Shown here: positions 57,571 to 64,000 of the stretch, piece after piece | How the letters are laid out: each line of letters starts with the position of its first letter | Position numbering within the stretch: the first letter of the stretch is position 1 | Origin: Mixophyes australis | Lineage: Eukaryota; Chordata; Amphibia; Anura; Limnodynastidae | Direction of reading: 5' to 3' | Assembly (NCBI GenBank): GCA_036250195.1 | Contig: JAVHZZ010000002.1 | Coordinates: 365,698,124 to 365,762,123 of the forward strand | DNA: 64,000 nt | Made by a program: the position numbers and the translations under genes | The notes under the pieces: model-generated | What the model saw: the letters and a program-made list of their open reading frames with translations, nothing else | What the model was told of the DNA's origin: nothing | Databases searched by the model: none

Positions 57571-59754
57571 ACTTTAACAGCATGCGTGCGTGCACATGCC
57601 TGCTGTGATACCAGCATGTACACTCGTTGCTAATAGAAGAATTCCGACAGTATCACAGTTGGAGGTGATCTGTGGGTTTATTTGAACCATTAAATGCAGA
57701 GAACGAGTTGGACTTATCCTTAGCACTTTAGCGGGTCATCTAGAGAACCACTTGTCTTTAGCACTCAAGGGGTTAGGTAAAATATTACCATTCTGTTCAA
57801 TTTAGCCTAATTTGTGGCTTAATTTTTTTTTTCTTGAGTGAGGTGACATGGAAATTACCTCAAGTACATATAGTACCTTTGTTTGAAGTCTTTATATTGG
57901 GCAGCATGCAGCTAGAATTGCCCTTCTTGTCTAAGTGCACCTGGATGGTCCAATATTTCTGCTTCAACGAACTGCCAGCTCTGAGTACCTGCAAAATACT
58001 TTGTGGAGTGGAAATGGCTGTGTGTCCTTCTGCATAACAAGGATCGCCCTCTAACAATCCTCTCTCTCAACCCATTTATCGCATTATACTAATTTCATTC
58101 CATTCAATTTTATATTGCTCCACACAACTAGGCAGTGCCGTGAGTAATACTTTCTTTTTCTCCTAACCACACACACAGAAAAAAAATCTACATTTCCCCT
58201 TTTGGGTGGAATTCACCTTCAATAATAAATGTAAGGGGAGATAGAATGTGTAAAGGGAAGTATTGTGGTCAATAGGGTAATTGAATGACAGTGACATGGG
58301 CAGAAGCAGACATTACTTTGTAACTTAAGCACCTGGAAGACATACAGGTTGGAAAGCAAAGGGGTTAGAAAACTATCTCAGACTGGCCAAAAACACTGAG
58401 CATTGTCAGATGTAGCTGTTTCACACTGCAACAATCTGTCTAAAATGTCATCTAGTGTGTATGCCATGTGATGCTCCATATTAAGATTGGTTACATTTTG
58501 GCATTGCATCTCTGAAAACACATAAAAAACGCTCTTTAGTTGGCATGTGGTACTGAGCTTTTCCTTTTAATTTCAATAGCCAATTAATTTAAATGAGGTT
58601 AACAATATGTAGAAACGCAACTGAAATGATTGGCCATTGTAATGAATGAATAAATAATGTAAAAAAGTGGGCCGTGCACTCTAAAACCCATTATAAGCAA
58701 CTATACATCCTGTGGTAGTTCCCATCAAAACAGGGGCCAATAAATGCGGGGCCAGTCACACTGTATGGGAAACCTGCATGGTTAGTTCCGCTGTAATAGT
58801 GTTACCAGCAGTAGACTGGTCAGCACGGTGCCTCTTTGGGGAGGGGGCCGTAAAGAAATTAGGAGACTTCCCCCTCCCAATGACAAGTAACTCCGCACTG
58901 AAAAAAAATACAAAATGCAGGGGCTCTTCCTAGCTTCCCTAGGCTCTATGTAATGGAAATAATGGAAACAATTAAAAATGCAAAGTGTTTAAAATAAGGG
59001 TGCATTAAATAAAACAGCCCCTGATACCTTTGTTCACCACTTTAGTTCACCTATATAATCCAATGGGAATTTTCATACCTTTTAATCCAAAATGTCCTTA
59101 ATTTGAAATGCAGAAAAGAAAGCCTTTATTTGTTGTCCAAAATGGATAGCCAAACCATTCCCCTTTTAATCCAAATGGTAATCTATGTGATATTTTCTTG
59201 TAATCCACTGGAAAGAACAATGAAAGTGATTAAAATGACATGAACTGCTCCATTGACCAGAACTCCCCTTAGCTGCTCAGCCAATCACAAGATCACAAGC
59301 GGTTTCCCACACTAGCCAAGTTTTTAAATAGTGGGAGTAATTTACAAAAATATAGTTGCAAATATTAAATATCTTAGGAGAAAAACACAAAACCTTTTTT
59401 GATCCGAGTGCCACATTGGGTGATAGTACACATTTGAACAGGCCATAATATAACTTAACTTGCCTAAATATGTAAAATATGTAGAATTTACTAAAAAAAA
59501 ATGAGGAGCTCTTTGCAGTTATGACATACCTAAGTTATGCTATACCTCTCAACATTATAAAAATGTCCCTATGAGGGCAGAATGTGTGCAAAGCAATTGT
59601 GTACTCCAGAGAGGGCGTGACCATCCCATATAGTGGGTGTGGTCACATCCCATAGGGAGTGAGCTATGACCCTCCCCTCTAATATATTGGGCCTCCATCA
59701 CCTTTGTTATAACATTTCTCCTCTCCACCCTGTCATAGCTCCTCCCCACTCCAT
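57571..59754. other. AT-rich intronic DNA; possible MITE at about 59535
   Basis: 59535-59570 (TATACCTCTCAACATTATAA, AATGTCCCTATGAGGG) resembles a common frog MITE start. Nothing else is recognised. Confidence 0.4.
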
Positions 59755-61930
59755 GTGTAGTAGCACATTTTTCCCTATTTCCCCTGTAGCATCACTTTCT
59801 CTCCCCTTCCCACTGTAGCATCACATTCTCTCCTCTTCCCTCTATAGCATCACATTCTCTCATCTTCCCTCTATAGCATCACATTCTCTCATCATCCCTC
59901 TATAGCATCACATTCTTTCCTCTTTCCCACTATAGTAGCACATTCTCCCCCACTACCACTGTGGCAGCACAGTCTCCCTTCTTTAACCTGTAGCAACACA
60001 TTATCCCGCTCTCTCCTGTAGCATTACATTTTCTCTTTTTCCCCCTGCAGCGGCACCCCCCCCCACTCCCATTGTGGCAACACATTCATCCCCCTCTCTC
60101 CCCTGTAGCAGTGCATTTACCCTATATCCTCTGGAGCTGCACATTTACCCTCTTTCCCCTGTAGCAGTACATTCACCCTTCTTTCCCCTGTAGCAGCACA
60201 TTATACCTCTCTCCCCTGTAGTATTACATTTTCTCTTCTTCCCCATGTACCAGCACATTCTCACCCTCTCCTTTTGTGGCAACACATCCATCTCCTCTTT
60301 TCCCTGTAGCAGCACATTTTCCCTCTCTCTCCTGTAGCAGCACATTCACCCTCTCTCTCTTGCAGCAGCACATTCACCCTCTCTTTCCTGTAGCAGCACA
60401 TTCACCCTCTCTCTCCTGTAGCAGCAAATTCACCCGTTCTCTCCTGTAGCAGCACATTCACCCTCTCTCTCTTGTAGCAGCACATTCACCCTCTCTCTCT
60501 TGTAGCAGCACATTCACCCTCTCTCTTCTGTAGCAGCACATTCACCCTCTCTCTCCTGTAGCACCACATTCACCCTCTCTCTCCTGTAGCAGCACATTCA
60601 CCCTCTCTCTCCTGTAGCAGCACATTTACCCTCTCTCTCCTGTAGCAGCACATTCACCCTCTCTCTCTTGTAGCAGCACATTCACCCTCTCTCTCTTGTA
60701 GCAGCACATTCGCCCTCTCTCTCCTGTAGCAGCACATTCGCCCTCTCTCTCCTGTAGCAGCACATTCGCCCTCTCTCTCCTGTAGCAGCACATTCACCCT
60801 CTCTCTCCTGTAGCAGCACATTCACCCTCTCTCTCTTGTAGCAGCACATTCACCCTCTCTCTCTTGTAGCAGCACATTCACCCTCTCTCACTTGTAGCAG
60901 CACATTTACCCTCTCTCTTGCAGCAGCAGCACATTCACCCTCTGTCTCATGTAGCAGCACATTCACCCTCTCTCTCCTGTAGCAGCACATTCACCCTCTC
61001 TCTCCTGTAGCAGCACATTCACCCTCTCTCTCCTGTAGCAGCACATTCACCCTCTCTCTCCTGTAGCAGCACATTCAACCCCTCTCTCCTGTAGCAGTAC
61101 ATTCACCCTCTCTCTACATTAGCAGTACATTCGCCCTCTCTCTCTTGTAGCAGCACATTCACCCTCTCTCTCTTGTAGCAGTACATTCGCCCTCTCTCTC
61201 CTGTAGCAGCACATTCGCCCTCTCTCTCCTGTAGCAGCACATTCACCCTCTCTCTCCTGTAGCAGCACATTCACCCTCTCTCTCCTGTAGCAGCACATTC
61301 ACCCGTTCTCTCCTGTAGCAGCACATTCACCCTCTCTCTCTTGTAGCAGCACATTCACCCTCTCTCTCTTGTAGCAGCACATTCACCCTCTCTCTCCTGT
61401 AGCAGCACATTCACCCTCTCTCTCCTGTAGCAGCACATTCACCCTCTCTCTCCTGTAGCAGCACATTTACCCTCTCTCTCCTGTAGCAGCACATTCACCC
61501 TCTCTCTCTTGTAGCAGCACATTCACCCTCTCTCTCTTGTAGCAGCACATTCACCCTCTCTCTCCTGTAGCAGCACATTCACCCTCTCTCTCCTGTAGCA
61601 GCACATTCACCCTCTCTCTTCTGTAGCAGCACATTCACCCTCTCTCTCCTGTAGCAGCACATTTACCCTCTCTCTCCTGTAGCAGCACATTCACCCTCTC
61701 TCTCTTGTAGCAGCACATTCACCCTCTCTCTTGTAGCAGCACATTCACCCTCTCTCTCTTGCAGCAGCACATTCACCCTCTCTCTCCTGTAGCAGCACAT
61801 TCACCCTCTCTCTCCTGTAGCAGCACATTCACCCTCTCTCTCCTGTAGCAGCACATTCACCCTCTCTCTCCTGTAGCAGCACATTCACCCTCTCTCTACA
61901 TTAGCAGTACATTCACCCTCTCTCTCCGCA
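59755..61930. repeat. 28-bp pyrimidine-rich minisatellite, about 77 copies, in WSCD1 intron 2
   Basis: The consensus unit is TGTAGCAGCACATTCACCCT followed by CTCTCTCC. Units left of about 60300 are diverged and of uneven length; from about 60340 to 61930 they are nearly identical, with a few recurring variants (TTTACC, TTCGCC, CTTG for CCTG, GTACATT). The left, degenerate part shows the array's presumed older edge. It ends 1.2 kb before coding exon 3. Confidence 0.97.
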
Positions 61931-62486
61931 GTTTTACAGGGAAAGTGAGGCAGCGAATCAGAGTGAAACTTATTCATTCAGATTTGCTGGTACACTGACA
62001 AATGGTAAGGTATCACTGCTGCTATGATGGTGGACTTTCCCAGCCACTGTGAGACCTGTTACAGGAGAACCTGGGATGCTGGAGTAAAAAATACTACAGT
62101 AGTATTTTTGTCTCACTCTATCTGTTCTGTTTACTGCGGCCTGCTTGGTTTAAATGAATGAAAGGTGTGGTCCTAAAATGCTAGTAGGTTGTTAGTATCC
62201 TCAAAACTGCAAAGTTAGGTGCAGGTTAGGGGCAATTCCAATGATTGTAAACTGGGTGTGCAAGTGAAACTGCACTAGATGGTCAAGTAAGTACTGTGGG
62301 TCTGTAGTTTTTGAGGTTTCTAAATTGAAATCAATCTATGATTGATTGGAATTCATTACTGCACCAATAAACTACATACTGCTGATTCCCTCAGCATTAC
62401 ACTATACCTTAACAACGTTAATCTTATCACTATACATTCTTAACTAAAAATAAAGACACCGACAACTTTGTAGTGGCAAATAACGT

Positions 62487-63010
62487 AAACTTTTTATTTA
62501 TTTATTTTATTGTTATTTATTTGTTTACTATAAATTAACCTATGAAAGGGTGGCGGCGAGAGCGATACAATCAGCTAACAACTAATAGCGAAACCGAACA
62601 GTGTATGGCCCACAGGCACTAACCACTGGTCCCAGGCACCACAGTCCTAAACGATCGGCCGGTGCTAAATCTGGCGTCATCGTGACCACTCCCTTCTGGG
62701 CTCCCCAAGAGGTACACGCACAGTGCAGGTCAAGGCGTCCTCGCACAGAGGTACCAAGAGCCAGGGTGCTTCGAAAGGAGCAGTGACGTGCGGCCAATCA
62801 GCGATAGCACCGTATGAATTAGTCGCTGATTGTAAAAGCTCTCCTGCCTGCCAACCTTTCCCATTTCTTTCTTCCACTAAGCCCTAAATTAATGCAAACA
62901 GGGAGGGTGGGCGGGAAATCCCGATGACAAGAGGAAGTAGAACTGCCTAGTCAGTGGTATATATCAAAAGTCTCCTCCTACTTTCCCCCTAACATCCTGA
63001 AACCAAACAC
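62487..63010. other. GC-richer block of unknown nature
   Basis: Follows a TTTATTTATTTATTTTATTG tract. It has many CpGs (GCGATAGC, GACGTGCGGCC) against an AT-rich background. Open frames on both strands lack known domains. It could be a terminal region of an LTR or DNA element. Confidence 0.3.
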
Positions 63011-63126
63011 CTCCCACATTTAACCCTGTAATGTCCATGCATGCTTCGTGACAAGCAGCTGTGTTTATCTGCATTTAGCTTAAGGGCTTTTAATACTTTT
63101 GCACCATCATAGGTAGCTGCCAATGA

Positions 63127-64000
<874 letters not shown>

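Noticed and set aside
59755..61930. CRISPR-like array: regular 28-bp repeats
   Set aside because: Units are directly tandem with no unique spacers, the genome is vertebrate, and there are no cas genes.

Overview
This is a 64 kb piece of a vertebrate nuclear genome, most likely from a frog (anuran) other than Xenopus. The evidence is AT-rich intronic DNA, dense L2-type LINEs with tRNA-headed SINEs sharing their tail, frog-style hairpin MITEs, Ty3/gypsy LTRs of the TGTCACG...CGTGACA type, Tc1 elements, Penelope-like elements and a Helitron pair. There are no prokaryotic features. The species assignment is inference.

The only host gene I can support is WSCD1, on the + strand. Three coding exons are visible: 41072-41510 (start codon, cytoplasmic tail, signal-anchor, stem), 53757-53871 and 63156-63340 (together most of the first WSC domain). 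Splice phases join cleanly (1, then 2, then 1). The gene runs off the right edge, so the second WSC domain and the C-terminal sulfotransferase domain are outside the window. Introns 1 (about 12.2 kb) and 2 (about 9.3 kb) are full of repeats. The 41 kb to the left is presumably 5' intron or intergenic DNA; no upstream exon can be placed with confidence.

Layout. 1-16 kb: Helitron relic, L2 and SINE fragments, hAT MITEs with intact 8-bp target duplications, a Penelope-like terminal hairpin and a truncated Tc1. 16.8-25 kb: an L2 copy with readable reverse transcriptase, a 2.25 kb hAT element, and two inverted copies of another repeat, one carrying a purine-rich 59-bp minisatellite. 25-31 kb: mostly featureless, with small MITEs, a (TTA)n tract and a miRNA-like hairpin. 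31.5-38 kb: nested insertions: a gypsy composite with gag and an inverted LTR pair inside a MITE, an L2 tail, a Tc1 whose right TIR is split by another copy of that MITE, and a solo LTR. 39-41 kb: a Helitron between microsatellites. 41-53.7 kb (WSCD1 intron 1): LTRs, hAT MITEs, a Penelope-like element with GIY-YIG endonuclease and a hammerhead-like motif, and a large palindromic MITE. 53.9-63.1 kb (intron 2): a hAT MITE, a 1.64 kb DNA transposon with a nearly readable transposase, and a 2.2 kb 28-bp minisatellite.

Apart from WSCD1, every long open frame that I can explain belongs to a mobile element or is an artefact of a tandem array. The most unusual objects are the gypsy composite (31729-34278), the transposon I cannot place in a superfamily (55928-57567), and the two ribozyme-like Penelope termini.
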